Assembly (NCBI RefSeq): GCF_003268595.1
Contig: NZ_CP029797.1
Span: 1,323,501-1,387,500 of the forward strand
DNA length: 64,000 nt
Source: Paraliobacillus zengyii
Lineage (GTDB): Bacteria > Bacillota > Bacilli > Bacillales > Amphibacillaceae
Direction of reading: 5' to 3'
This document shows positions 15,288 through 24,171 of this stretch, one piece after another. Each line of letters opens with the position of its first letter. Within the stretch, counting starts at the first letter, position 1. The notes under the pieces are model-generated. The model was not told where the DNA came from. It made no database searches and saw only the letters and a list, made by a program, of their open reading frames with translations. Both the position numbers and the translations under genes were made by a program.

Positions 15288-17166
15288 TAATGTATTGCGT
15301 AATAAACGGCTGTATATAGCCTACTTACTTAGTAGTATGTTCACAGTAATGGTATTTTTTACTTTTGCTATTTTTGCATTCCATCCAGCATTTTCAGATA
15401 CTTCAATCAATAAAAATATACTACTGGGAATGGGTGTTGCGGGAGCAATCATTTATGTGTTTTCTTTCTTCTTTGTCCTATACTCGATGAGTTCCTTTTT
15501 ACAATCGAGAAAGAAAGAGTTTGGCTTGTTAATCATGCTTGGAGCCTCGAATAAACAAATTCGTCTGATGGTGTTTTTGGAAAATATCTTAATCGGCTTT
15601 TTCGCAACAGTCGGTGGGATTCTAATCGGCTTGGTATTTGCAAAAGGCATTCTTTTGATTGCTGAAAACGTATTAATTATTAGTGAGACACTGGATTTTT
15701 ATTTTCCTACACTAGCAATTGTTGTGACGTTTGTTAGCTTTATCTTTCTATTTTTCTGTATATCGATATTTGTTTCGTTTGTTCTACGTACGAAAAGATT
15801 AGTTAATTTAATGAAAGGGGATAAACAGTCTAAAGGCGAACCAAAAGCATCTGTTATGCTATCGGTGCTCGCAGCATTCCTACTTATCACGGGATATATT
15901 ACTGCAACATTGGTTGAGGGTATTTATGTTGTCTATGCGATGATTCCGGTTATTTTAGTAGTATCGCTTGGAACTTATCTCTTATTTACCCAATTAAGTG
16001 TATATATTATCCGCCTATTAAAAAATAATAAATCAATCTTTTGGCGTAAGACAAATATGCTCTTATTTTCTGACCTGTCCTTTCGATTGAAGGATAACGC
16101 AAGGACATTTTTTATGGTGGCTATTATTTCTACAGTTGCTTTTAGTGCTATTGGTTCTTTATTTGGATTCCAATCGATAATTAATGGAACAAAGGAAAAT
16201 AATCCTTATTCCATTACGTATAGCCCGTTTCTTAATGACGGTCAAACGTTAATTGAGGAAGATACGAAGACAATTAATGCTATCTTGCAGGAGGAAAACA
16301 TCGATGCAAAGATGGAAACGCTTGAGCTGAACTTTTTTGAGATAGCTGATGGGAATGTATTAATCTTAAGCGCTTCTGACTACAATCGCTTTGCAACACT
16401 TAATGGTGACAAGGAACTACACCCGGAGGAAGATGAGGCCATTGTAGTGGAACAAAGTGGTGAGGGTCAGATCGCGGAGGAGGGCCCAAAAGCTAGTCAA
16501 GTGTTAATGGAAGCAAGTATTCAACTAGAAGACGAACAAGAAATTCAACCTATAAAAGTAGTAGAATCAGATGTATTACCATCATCAACAAATGGGTATT
16601 ATGTGGTGAATAACTCGGTTTTTGAGCAACTTGGATCACCTGTAAGCAAGGATCATCGTGTCGCATGGAAAGCGGAAGAAGGGCAAACGGATCAAATAAT
16701 TGAGGCAGGCAGAAAGATAACTAACTTGGATGGCGATTTACAATATAAAACGTTCATCAATGAATATACAATTTATGAAATTAACAAAGCATACGGACCG
16801 ATTCTTTTTATTGGCTTGTTTATTGGAATTGTCTTCTTTGTTTCCGCTGGTAGCTTTCTATATTTTCGTTTATTTACAGATCTGGATGAAGAAAAGCGCA
16901 AGTTCCAGGGTATTGCAAAAATTGGATTAACACAATCCGAGCTTCAAAAGGTAGTCAACAGACAAATCGCGATTCTATTCTTCTCACCAATTGTTGTAGC
17001 GTTACTTCATGGTGCTGTAGCACTTACTGCTTTATCCCGTTTGTTCAATTACAATTTAACAGTAGAATCTTCACTAGTATTAGGAAGTTTTGCTTTGATA
17101 CAAGTGGTCTACTTCTTGATTGTCCGATTTTTTTATGTCAAGCAAGTAAAGAGAATGGTCTTTTAA
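15262..17166 (+). CDS. yxdM: BceB/YxdM-type permease with large extracellular domain
   Basis: About 634 residues with ten predicted membrane segments in the FtsX-like 4+2+4 layout. A large extracytoplasmic domain (about 305-515) lies between segments 7 and 8; in this family it recognises peptide antibiotics or their lipid complexes. GGGAGG (15248-15253) is 8 nt before ATG 15262. B. subtilis YxdLM responds to LL-37 while BceAB handles bacitracin; which applies here cannot be read from sequence. Confidence 0.88.
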   Translation: MTFRQFAFNNVLRNKRLYIAYLLSSMFTVMVFFTFAIFAFHPAFSDTSINKNILLGMGVAGAIIYVFSFFFVLYSMSSFLQSRKKEFGLLIMLGASNKQIRLMVFLENILIGFFATVGGILIGLVFAKGILLIAENVLIISETLDFYFPTLAIVVTFVSFIFLFFCISIFVSFVLRTKRLVNLMKGDKQSKGEPKASVMLSVLAAFLLITGYITATLVEGIYVVYAMIPVILVVSLGTYLLFTQLSVYIIRLLKNNKSIFWRKTNMLLFSDLSFRLKDNARTFFMVAIISTVAFSAIGSLFGFQSIINGTKENNPYSITYSPFLNDGQTLIEEDTKTINAILQEENIDAKMETLELNFFEIADGNVLILSASDYNRFATLNGDKELHPEEDEAIVVEQSGEGQIAEEGPKASQVLMEASIQLEDEQEIQPIKVVESDVLPSSTNGYYVVNNSVFEQLGSPVSKDHRVAWKAEEGQTDQIIEAGRKITNLDGDLQYKTFINEYTIYEINKAYGPILFIGLFIGIVFFVSAGSFLYFRLFTDLDEEKRKFQGIAKIGLTQSELQKVVNRQIAILFFSPIVVALLHGAVALTALSRLFNYNLTVESSLVLGSFALIQVVYFLIVRFFYVKQVKRMVF

Positions 17167-17216
17167 AGAAGTATAGATCAATTGTTTCTGAATTGTAAAA
17201 AAAGGAGAGGGAGAAA

Positions 17217-17564
17217 TTGAATAAAAAAGTAAGAAACAGTGTTATTGCTGTTGTAGTTATCTTCGTTAGCTTTTTGGTTATTTTTCCGAAAGAAGAAATG
17301 GCTCGTATCAATCCCTTCCTTAATGTTGGAAAAGTTTATGTCCAAATCAATGAAGAGCCTGTTGTAGATGAAGGAAGATATTACTATGATTTAACTGGCT
17401 ATCATGAAGACGGAGACAAAACAGAATTAGCTTTCAGTGCAGGCAAAGATTTAAAGGAAAATGCATTTTTAAAGATAGCCGCAAAAGGTGCCTTTGTGAA
17501 AGGTTGGGAAGAAGTGCAGGCAGAAGAATTGCCTGAGGATGTAAAAAATAAGTTTGATAATTAA
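17217..17564 (+). CDS. yxeA: YxeA-family (DUF1093) small exported protein
   Basis: 115 residues with one N-terminal membrane helix or uncleaved signal (about 8-24), then an extracytoplasmic domain with the YYYDLTGYHEDG motif seen in YxeA. TTG start behind GGAGAGGG. It closes the yxd-like operon, 50 bp after the permease and just before a strong terminator, as in B. subtilis. Its role in the module is not understood. Confidence 0.8.
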   Translation: MNKKVRNSVIAVVVIFVSFLVIFPKEEMARINPFLNVGKVYVQINEEPVVDEGRYYYDLTGYHEDGDKTELAFSAGKDLKENAFLKIAAKGAFVKGWEEVQAEELPEDVKNKFDN

Positions 17565-17574
17565 TTTCATAGCT

Positions 17575-17608
17575 AAGACTTCAATCAATTTTGATTGAAG
17601 TCTTTTTT
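17575..17608 (+). terminator. Terminator of the yxd-like operon
   Basis: A perfect 14-bp stem (17575-17588 with 17591-17604), 2-nt loop and T-run. Confidence 0.9.
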
Positions 17609-17698
17609 GTTTGAAGTTTATATACAGCTTTTTATTATGTGAAACGACATATTATAAACTAATCTGTGGTTTCATCACATTTTTTGTTATAGTGAAAA

Positions 17699-17723
17699 GA
17701 AGCAGAGAACCGTCCCCTGCATC
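17699..17723. repeat. Dispersed GGGGACGGTTCT repeat unit in MFS leader
   Basis: Identical over 25 bp to 10705-10729 and in the same orientation. It ends 3 bp before the GGAGGAGA ribosome site of the MFS gene, so a hairpin here could touch translation. Confidence 0.75.
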
Positions 17724-17738
17724 TTTGGAGGAGATACG

Positions 17739-18947
17739 ATGACATTATTACTTTTACTTATTATTTATTTGGCTTTTATTAGCTTAGGGTTACCTGATTC
17801 GTTATTAGGAGCCGCATGGCCTGTAATGCAACAGGATCTGGGTGTTCCGCTTGAGACAGCTGGGTTGATATTTATGACAATTGCAAGTGGTACGATTGTT
17901 TCCAGTTTAGCTAGTGGAAAAGTTCTTAAACGATTTGGAACGGGAAAGGTCACGTTTTTTAGTGGCTTAATGACAGCAAGTGCTTTGCTGGGCTTTTATT
18001 TTTCTCCATCGATCAGTTGGTTAGTTGTATGTGCAGTTCCGCTTGGCTTAGGTGCAGGAGCTGTGGATACCGCATTAAATAATTATGTTGCTGTAAATTA
18101 TAAGGCGCACCATATGAGTTGGTTACATAGTTTTTGGGGTGTAGGAGCTACCTTTGGTCCGATCATCATGGCGAAATTTATAGCGGGACAAAATACGTGG
18201 AGAACTGGTTATCTTGCCATTTCAGGGATTCAATTTGGGTTAGCTATTATTATTCTGTGTTCGATACCATTGTGGGTTATTGTTTCGAAAAAAAGCGATA
18301 TAACGTTGAATGATCATTCGGAAGATATCACTGATATACCAGTTGATGAGAATGCGAAACATGTAAAGCCTCTGAAGATTAATGGAGTGAAATTTGCAAT
18401 GTTGACCTTCTTATTTTATTGCGGAGTTGAATCTACGATGGGACTTTGGGGAAGTAGCTTTCTCGTAAATGTTAAGAATTTGCCAGCATCGGTTGCAGCA
18501 CAGTGGGTTTCTTTTTATTGGGGAGGATTAACAATTGGTAGATTTATAACCGGGTTTGTTACGTTTAAGATGAGTAGTCGCATGCTTATTCGAACAGGTC
18601 AAATTATCGCATTATTTGGTGCCACGTTACTTTTACTGCCTTTACCTTCTATTTTATCGCTTACAGGCTTTATTTTGGTTGGGTTTGGTTTAGCACCTAT
18701 ATTTCCATGTATGTTACACGAAACACCAGCACGTTTTGGAAAGACACATTCTCAGTCAATCATGGGCTATCAAACGGCCTTAGCTTATACAGGTAGCACA
18801 TTTATTCCACCTATTCTTGGTTTTCTTTCATCCTATACAACAATAGGAATCTTCCCGTTTTTCATAGTTATTTGTATTGTAATGATGCTTTTTAACTCAG
18901 AACAATTAAATTCGCTATTAAGAAAAAAGGTTCACGCATCCAATTAA
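17739..18947 (+). CDS. Major facilitator superfamily transporter
   Basis: 402 residues, 12 membrane segments with a charged central loop (about 185-208, SDITLNDHSEDITDIP). The loop between segments 2 and 3 carries the weakly conserved GKVLKRFGTGKV motif. Acidic and polar residues in GLPDSLLGAAWP (segment 1) and DTALNNYV (segment 4) resemble FucP-like sugar/H+ symporters more than drug exporters. GGAGGAG precedes the ATG. The substrate is unknown. Confidence 0.8.
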   Translation: MTLLLLLIIYLAFISLGLPDSLLGAAWPVMQQDLGVPLETAGLIFMTIASGTIVSSLASGKVLKRFGTGKVTFFSGLMTASALLGFYFSPSISWLVVCAVPLGLGAGAVDTALNNYVAVNYKAHHMSWLHSFWGVGATFGPIIMAKFIAGQNTWRTGYLAISGIQFGLAIIILCSIPLWVIVSKKSDITLNDHSEDITDIPVDENAKHVKPLKINGVKFAMLTFLFYCGVESTMGLWGSSFLVNVKNLPASVAAQWVSFYWGGLTIGRFITGFVTFKMSSRMLIRTGQIIALFGATLLLLPLPSILSLTGFILVGFGLAPIFPCMLHETPARFGKTHSQSIMGYQTALAYTGSTFIPPILGFLSSYTTIGIFPFFIVICIVMMLFNSEQLNSLLRKKVHASN

Positions 18948-19097
18948 ACAATAACTTCTACCAGCATACTTTTAGTGGTTTACATAAAGCATTATCAAGT
19001 AATGGCTCTCCACCTTTTTGTGAGTAATTTTAATGAATTCCTCTATATTGTGCAAACTAGGTCTAAACATTTTTGCCATGGAGGAGAGCAGCCAATA

Positions 19098-21230
19098 GTG
19101 AATAATATTAATCGATATGAACTTACAAGAACAGATCAAACAACTGATAATTACACATTAGTTATTTATCTCAATGATGATCAAACTGAATTTGCAAAAG
19201 AATTAGGTCACATACCAGATTCAAAAATGAATTTAGTTACACAAGCTAAACAAATAGCAAAAAATCGTTATCCAAATCTAAAAGTAAGTATAGTTAAGGT
19301 TATGATTGGTGGAATGGTAATTACCGCTTTCCCTTTGATGAATAATGATGCATCACCCGTAGAAGCGGCCGAATTAAAGCCTACTAATGATGTTGAAAAA
19401 TCTGAGTTAATTTACTACGAGGTGAGAGCTGGAGATTCGTTGTGGACGATTTCAAGAGAATTTAACACTTCAATTGATGATATTAAACGTGCAAACAAGC
19501 TCCCATCAAATACGTTACAACTCAATCAACAGTTAATCATCCCAAAAGCATTTCATACGATTGGAACAGGTGATTACTTAACGGTACTGGCCAAAAACTA
19601 TCAAACTTCAGTCCAAGCCATTAAAGAAGCTAATGGTCTAACAAATGATGCAACAAAATTAGGACAAACCCTGCTTATACCTAGATTAATTAATGATCAA
19701 TCAACAACCCCAAACCCTGTTGCAAACACGTCAATTCTGTACACGGTCGTATCAGGAGATAGTTTATCTGTAATCGCAAAGAATAACGGAACGACAGTTG
19801 AAGCACTAAAAAGTGTGAACAATTTATCAACGGATATTTTGAGTATAGGTCAAGTGATAGCAATACCAAGTGTAACAACCACACCAGATCCGGTAGAAGA
19901 GACAAAGCAAGAGGCTAAAACGTACACGGTCGTATCAGGAGATAGTTTATCTGTAATCGCAAAGAATAACGGAACGACAGTTGAAGCACTAAAAAGTGTG
20001 AACAATTTATCAACGGATATTTTGAGTATAGGTCAAGTGATAGCAATACCAAGTGTAACAACCACACCAGATCCGGTAGAAGAGACAAAGCAAGAGGCTA
20101 AAACGTACACGGTCGTATCAGGAGATAGTTTATCTGTAATCGCAAAGAATAACGGAACGACAGTTGAAGCACTAAAAAGTACTAATAATTTATCAACGGA
20201 TATTTTGAGTATAGGTCAAGTGATAGCAATACCAAGTGTAACAACGACACCAGAACAGGTAGAAGAGACAAAGCAAGAAGCTAAAACGTACACGGTCGTA
20301 TCAGGAGATAGTTTATCTGTAATCGCAAAGAACAACGGAACGACAGTTGAAGCGCTAAAAAGTACTAATAATTTATCAACGGATATTTTGAGTATAGGTC
20401 AAGTATTAACTATTCCAAGTCCAACAATAGAAGCTCCAATAGCAGAACCTGTAGAAGAAGTGCGGTCTACCTTTTCTTATTCTGTGCGATCGGGTGACAA
20501 CCTGTCTCTTATCGCAAATAGGTTTGGTGTAACAGTCCAAAATATCCTTATTGAAAATCAATTGAGAAGTGATGTACTACAAGTAGGACAGAATTTGTCG
20601 ATACCAAATGGAATTAGCACGCCTGACCAAGTAAATAATAATTCCATTACCCATATGACACATACGGTTCAATCTGGTGATAATATGTGGAACTTAAGCA
20701 TCCTTTACGGTATTCCACAAAGTGAATTGCTTCGAGTCAATAACTTAACAACAACTAGTATGTTAGTAATTGGTCAACAATTAACCGTTCCTGTACACAA
20801 CATTGCTGTAAAATCAGTCGTTAGTGAAAACCATGGGGAATATCTCGATTGGTGGACAGAAGCTCAATATGTGTTTGGAATAGGCAAGACAGCAACAGTT
20901 ATTGACTTTGTAACAGGTGAAACCTTTGCGATTACACGTACGATTGGTGCCAATCATGCCGATTCCGAAACAGTCACGAGTAATGATTCAGCAATTGCAA
21001 AGTCAGTTTGGGGTGGTTATTCCTGGACGCCACGAGCAGTACTTTTGGAGATTGATGGAAGAACAATTGCTGCTAGCATGAGTTTTATGCCACATGAGCG
21101 GGAATACATTCAGAATAACGGAATAAATGGTCATTTCGATGTTTACTTCGGAAACAGCACTCGCCATGTAGATGGTAAACCTGACCTATCACACCAGACA
21201 CAAGTTGAAAAAGCAGCAGGCATTCGCTAA
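19098..21230 (+). CDS. Multi-LysM cell-wall binding protein
   Basis: About 710 residues from a GTG behind GGAGGAGA (19080-19087); the reading frame is open further upstream but lacks a ribosome site. An N-terminal cytoplasm-like region (1-70) precedes one hydrophobic segment (about 72-90, VMIGGMVITAFPL). Eight LysM domains follow; the third to sixth are near-identical 61-residue repeats (VVSGDSLSVIAKNNGTTVEA). The C-terminal 145 residues (from about ENHGEYLDWWTEAQYVFG) form a domain I do not recognise, with conserved-looking His and Asp residues. There is no NlpC/P60 or amidase motif. It probably binds peptidoglycan or the spore cortex. Confidence 0.8.
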   Translation: MNNINRYELTRTDQTTDNYTLVIYLNDDQTEFAKELGHIPDSKMNLVTQAKQIAKNRYPNLKVSIVKVMIGGMVITAFPLMNNDASPVEAAELKPTNDVEKSELIYYEVRAGDSLWTISREFNTSIDDIKRANKLPSNTLQLNQQLIIPKAFHTIGTGDYLTVLAKNYQTSVQAIKEANGLTNDATKLGQTLLIPRLINDQSTTPNPVANTSILYTVVSGDSLSVIAKNNGTTVEALKSVNNLSTDILSIGQVIAIPSVTTTPDPVEETKQEAKTYTVVSGDSLSVIAKNNGTTVEALKSVNNLSTDILSIGQVIAIPSVTTTPDPVEETKQEAKTYTVVSGDSLSVIAKNNGTTVEALKSTNNLSTDILSIGQVIAIPSVTTTPEQVEETKQEAKTYTVVSGDSLSVIAKNNGTTVEALKSTNNLSTDILSIGQVLTIPSPTIEAPIAEPVEEVRSTFSYSVRSGDNLSLIANRFGVTVQNILIENQLRSDVLQVGQNLSIPNGISTPDQVNNNSITHMTHTVQSGDNMWNLSILYGIPQSELLRVNNLTTTSMLVIGQQLTVPVHNIAVKSVVSENHGEYLDWWTEAQYVFGIGKTATVIDFVTGETFAITRTIGANHADSETVTSNDSAIAKSVWGGYSWTPRAVLLEIDGRTIAASMSFMPHEREYIQNNGINGHFDVYFGNSTRHVDGKPDLSHQTQVEKAAGIR
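19740..20425 (+). repeat. Four tandem 183-bp LysM-coding repeats
   Basis: Units start at 19740, 19923, 20106 and 20289, each 183 bp (61 codons). The first two look identical; the third and fourth carry scattered changes (for example GTGAAC to ACTAAT), and the fourth is truncated. Recent in-frame duplication is implied. Confidence 0.9.
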
Positions 21231-21245
21231 AATCCTGCTGCTTTT
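21209..21245 (+). terminator. Terminator of the LysM gene
   Basis: AAAAGCAGCAGG and CCTGCTGCTTTT form a perfect 12-bp stem that includes the 3' end of the gene. The T-run is short and lies within the stem. Confidence 0.65.
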
Positions 21246-21375
21246 CGTTATGGATAAGAGTAAATAGGTATAGTATTAATCGTTTAACAACAACTTGTAA
21301 TAAAACCCATGTTAGGAAGTTCCATTTACTTTTCACTTGATCATGATAGTCTATAAATATAGTGAGGTGTCCTAC

Positions 21376-23409
21376 ATGATTAGTGGAAGAATGATTCATA
21401 TAATAAAGTATCTTGAAGGAAAAGAAGAATCTAGTTTTCGTGAATTAGGTCAAGAGTTAGGTATAAGTGAACGTAAGATTCGTTACGATATTGATAATAT
21501 CAATGAACATTTAAAGTCGATTAAGTCAGATCTAATAATTAAAAAAAGTAAAGGTAAGTTAGTAATTCCTAGCACATTAACCTATATTGATCTTCAGGAA
21601 GAAGAAAATTATTTTTTTAACCAAGCAGAAAGAACAAATATCATATCTTTCTTAATTTTTTTTAATATTGATAGTTTGAATTTGAATAAGCTGTCTGATC
21701 AGTTTATGGTCTCACGTACGACATTAAAAAATGATTTATTCTTGATCGAGTCAGATATAAAGCAAAAAGGATTTATTTTAGAATACGATCGTGGCTTTCA
21801 TCTTATAGGTAATGAAACAAGCATATTGAATGAGCAGGTAAGACTATTTCGAGAGTATATCGAATATTTTGAGTCAGAAGATAAATTTTCATATAGTTAC
21901 CAGCATTCTATACTAATAGAACTAGAAAAAGCATTTAAACAAGTTAATGTTTTTAAAATTAACGACTGGACGAAGAGTTTATTAAAGCAAATAGGTTGGG
22001 TATTAAATGATGATTCTTATTATTGGTATTTGGCCAATATATTTGTTTTTATCTGGTATGTTAAAAATAAAGTTGAAAACCCATTGAATGGTACTAATCT
22101 GAAGTTTGCACCTTTTTTTAATAAAAAAATTATTTCAGATCTAGAAGAAATAATAAATTACAAACTGAATGATGATGAATTAGATATTTTGGTGAGCTTT
22201 GTGTTTTTTACTAGTAAATATACTAGTTTAAATGAAGAATTGGACTTAATAACTACAGAAAAAACGGTGAACGAGCTTGTAGCACAAATGTCTGTCCGCT
22301 TAAATAACAGTTTTGAGCAAGATTCTATATTATACAAAGGTCTCTTAAATCATGTAGCACCGTTACTTCACAGGATTCGCAGTAGCGTTCAAATTTATGA
22401 TGAAGTTTTTGATGTTATTCCTCTAGAACATGCGTACATCAAAGAAGCGGTTAAAGAGTCAATCGTAGGTGTGGAGCTATTGAATGAAATTCACAATGAA
22501 AATGAAATTACACTTATAGCAATTCACTTTTTAGCGAGTATGCAGCGGACAACAACCTCACAATATAAGAATGTTTTACTTGTATGTGGATTGGGTTATG
22601 GTGTTATCGCTATGGTTAAGGACAAATTAAATAGTACGTATCAAATTAATTACGTAGAAACTATCCCGTTATATATGTTGAAGGATTTTAATGATTGGGA
22701 TAACGTTGATTTAGTTATCACCACTTCTAAATTAGCATTGGACAACGATAAACCTATGGTGAAAATTAATGCTGTTATGAATGAATCTGACTTTACTAAT
22801 TTGGAGATGGCAGGTTTGTCTAAAAAGAATATCCTTACCAATTACTTCTCTATTAATAGAAGATTAGACTTTTTAGATAATAATACGAAGACAAAGGTAA
22901 TGGATATAATTAAAGACGAACTCGGTTATTCTCATGTGAGAATTCCGGAAAAGAAGTTGACCTTAAGTGACTTAATAGGTATTGATGCGATTCAAATTAT
23001 CAGGAAAGAAATAGAATGGCGTGAAGCTGTCAAACTAGGTGGAGAAGTCTTGTTTGAGAGTGGCTTTATTGATAATGAATATATGGAGAATATAATAAAA
23101 ATTCAAGAACAATTAGGTTTTTATTCAGTAAAGGATAAAGAATTTGCACTACTTCATGGCAATAACAATAAATTAGTGAAGGTTAGCAGTGTCAGTCTCC
23201 TAATATGTAAGGAATCTATTTCATTTGGAGATAAACAGGCAAAAATTATATTTTTATTGGCTAGTAAAGACAAAAAAGAGCAGATACCAGCAGTTATTGG
23301 ACTTACAAAGATGACGTATCAAACAGATTTTATTGCACAATTAGAAAGTGCAGAAAGCCCCATTGAAGCAGTTAAAATTATTAGAGCGTATGAAAAGAAG
23401 GTTGAATAA
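21376..23409 (+). CDS. PRD-domain PTS regulator (MtlR/BglG type activator)
   Basis: About 677 residues from ATG 21376 (GTGAGGTG ribosome site). Two N-terminal helix-turn-helix domains, then two PTS regulation domains (the second contains LLNHVAPLLHRI and IAIHFLA). An EIIB-like domain has Cys404 (VLLVCGLGYG), and a C-terminal EIIA-like domain has His594 (FALLHGN). This is the domain order of MtlR/LicR-type activators, whose activity is set by PTS phosphorylation. It has its own terminator and stands in front of the PTS operon, which it should control. Confidence 0.88.
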   Translation: MISGRMIHIIKYLEGKEESSFRELGQELGISERKIRYDIDNINEHLKSIKSDLIIKKSKGKLVIPSTLTYIDLQEEENYFFNQAERTNIISFLIFFNIDSLNLNKLSDQFMVSRTTLKNDLFLIESDIKQKGFILEYDRGFHLIGNETSILNEQVRLFREYIEYFESEDKFSYSYQHSILIELEKAFKQVNVFKINDWTKSLLKQIGWVLNDDSYYWYLANIFVFIWYVKNKVENPLNGTNLKFAPFFNKKIISDLEEIINYKLNDDELDILVSFVFFTSKYTSLNEELDLITTEKTVNELVAQMSVRLNNSFEQDSILYKGLLNHVAPLLHRIRSSVQIYDEVFDVIPLEHAYIKEAVKESIVGVELLNEIHNENEITLIAIHFLASMQRTTTSQYKNVLLVCGLGYGVIAMVKDKLNSTYQINYVETIPLYMLKDFNDWDNVDLVITTSKLALDNDKPMVKINAVMNESDFTNLEMAGLSKKNILTNYFSINRRLDFLDNNTKTKVMDIIKDELGYSHVRIPEKKLTLSDLIGIDAIQIIRKEIEWREAVKLGGEVLFESGFIDNEYMENIIKIQEQLGFYSVKDKEFALLHGNNNKLVKVSSVSLLICKESISFGDKQAKIIFLLASKDKKEQIPAVIGLTKMTYQTDFIAQLESAESPIEAVKIIRAYEKKVE

Positions 23410-23419
23410 CAAGATAGGA

Positions 23420-23450
23420 GGCCAGGAATAAATTTGTTCCTGGTCTTTTT
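23420..23450 (+). terminator. Terminator of the PRD regulator gene
   Basis: GGCCAGGAA and TTCCTGGTC pair around a self-complementary centre, followed by T5. Confidence 0.8.
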
Positions 23451-23576
23451 CTATGGCTTTTTTCTCACTATTTTGTTACTAAAAACCGCTTAGAAATGTA
23501 GCTATATGTCTATTCGTGTCGTTTTTTGGATGTAGGATAAGTTTTTGTAAAAAGTTCTTTCGAATTCTTTAAATTG

Positions 23577-23590
23577 TGAGAACGGTTACA
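23577..23590 (+). promoter_or_regulatory. Catabolite-responsive element (cre)
   Basis: TGAGAACGGTTACA fits the CcpA consensus TGWNANCGNTNWCA at every position. It lies 120 bp before the EIIA gene. Directly after it ATCAAG-N5-CTTGAT (23590-23606) is a further inverted repeat that could bind the PRD activator. No clear -35/-10 pair and no sigma-54 motif was found in 23451-23709. Confidence 0.75.
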
Positions 23591-23709
23591 TCAAGTTATT
23601 CTTGATACATAGACACAGAGGGAACAATAATGAATGCGCAGTCATTACTCGGTCTTTACTTACTCAATTGAACTGATAGTAGTTTATGTTATTCCCGAGG
23701 AGGAGAGAA

Positions 23710-24171
23710 ATGGAACAGATAAACACAGTAGATTTTTTGGTTGTATCGAATATTGATGTGGCAACCAAAGAAGAGGTGATTAGCGAATTAATAACCAATT
23801 TAGATGTTAAAAACTATTTGTCTAGTAAAGAAGTTTTTTTGAAAGATGTTATTGATAGAGAAAATGAAATTCCAACATATATAGGACACGAAATTGGCCT
23901 GCCTCATAGCCAAAGTGATGGAGTGAAGTCATCGACGGTTACAGTAGGTAGACTCGTTAATCCTATCAAGTGGACGGATGATGGTGAGTTAGTAACTACC
24001 GTGTTCCTAATAAGTGTACCGAAACAAAATGAGGATAATTTACATTTGAAGATTCTTTCAAAACTTGCAAGATTGTTAATGCATGAAGACTTCAGAGCTG
24101 AAGTTGAAAATGCGGATGAAAATGTTCTTATTGAACTTCTCAATCAAAAAGTGAAGGAGGAAATAAAATGA
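23710..24171 (+). CDS. PTS fructose-family EIIA component
   Basis: 153 residues of a mannitol/fructose EIIA domain. It accepts phosphate from HPr on His66 (IGHEIGLPHSQSD). GAGGAGGAG precedes ATG 23710, which I prefer to the longer upstream TTG. It overlaps the EIIC gene by ATGA. EIIA, EIIC and EIIB are separate proteins, not one fused FruA. The sugar is unknown. Confidence 0.9.
   Translation: MEQINTVDFLVVSNIDVATKEEVISELITNLDVKNYLSSKEVFLKDVIDRENEIPTYIGHEIGLPHSQSDGVKSSTVTVGRLVNPIKWTDDGELVTTVFLISVPKQNEDNLHLKILSKLARLLMHEDFRAEVENADENVLIELLNQKVKEEIK

Noticed and set aside
18975..19097. Extended N-terminus of the LysM protein from an upstream start
   Set aside because: The reading frame is open but no ribosome site precedes it, while GGAGGAGA stands ahead of GTG 19098.
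23451..23709. Sigma-54 promoter for the PTS operon
   Set aside because: No TGGCAC-N5-TTGC pattern was found, and the regulator lacks the AAA+ domain of LevR-type activators.
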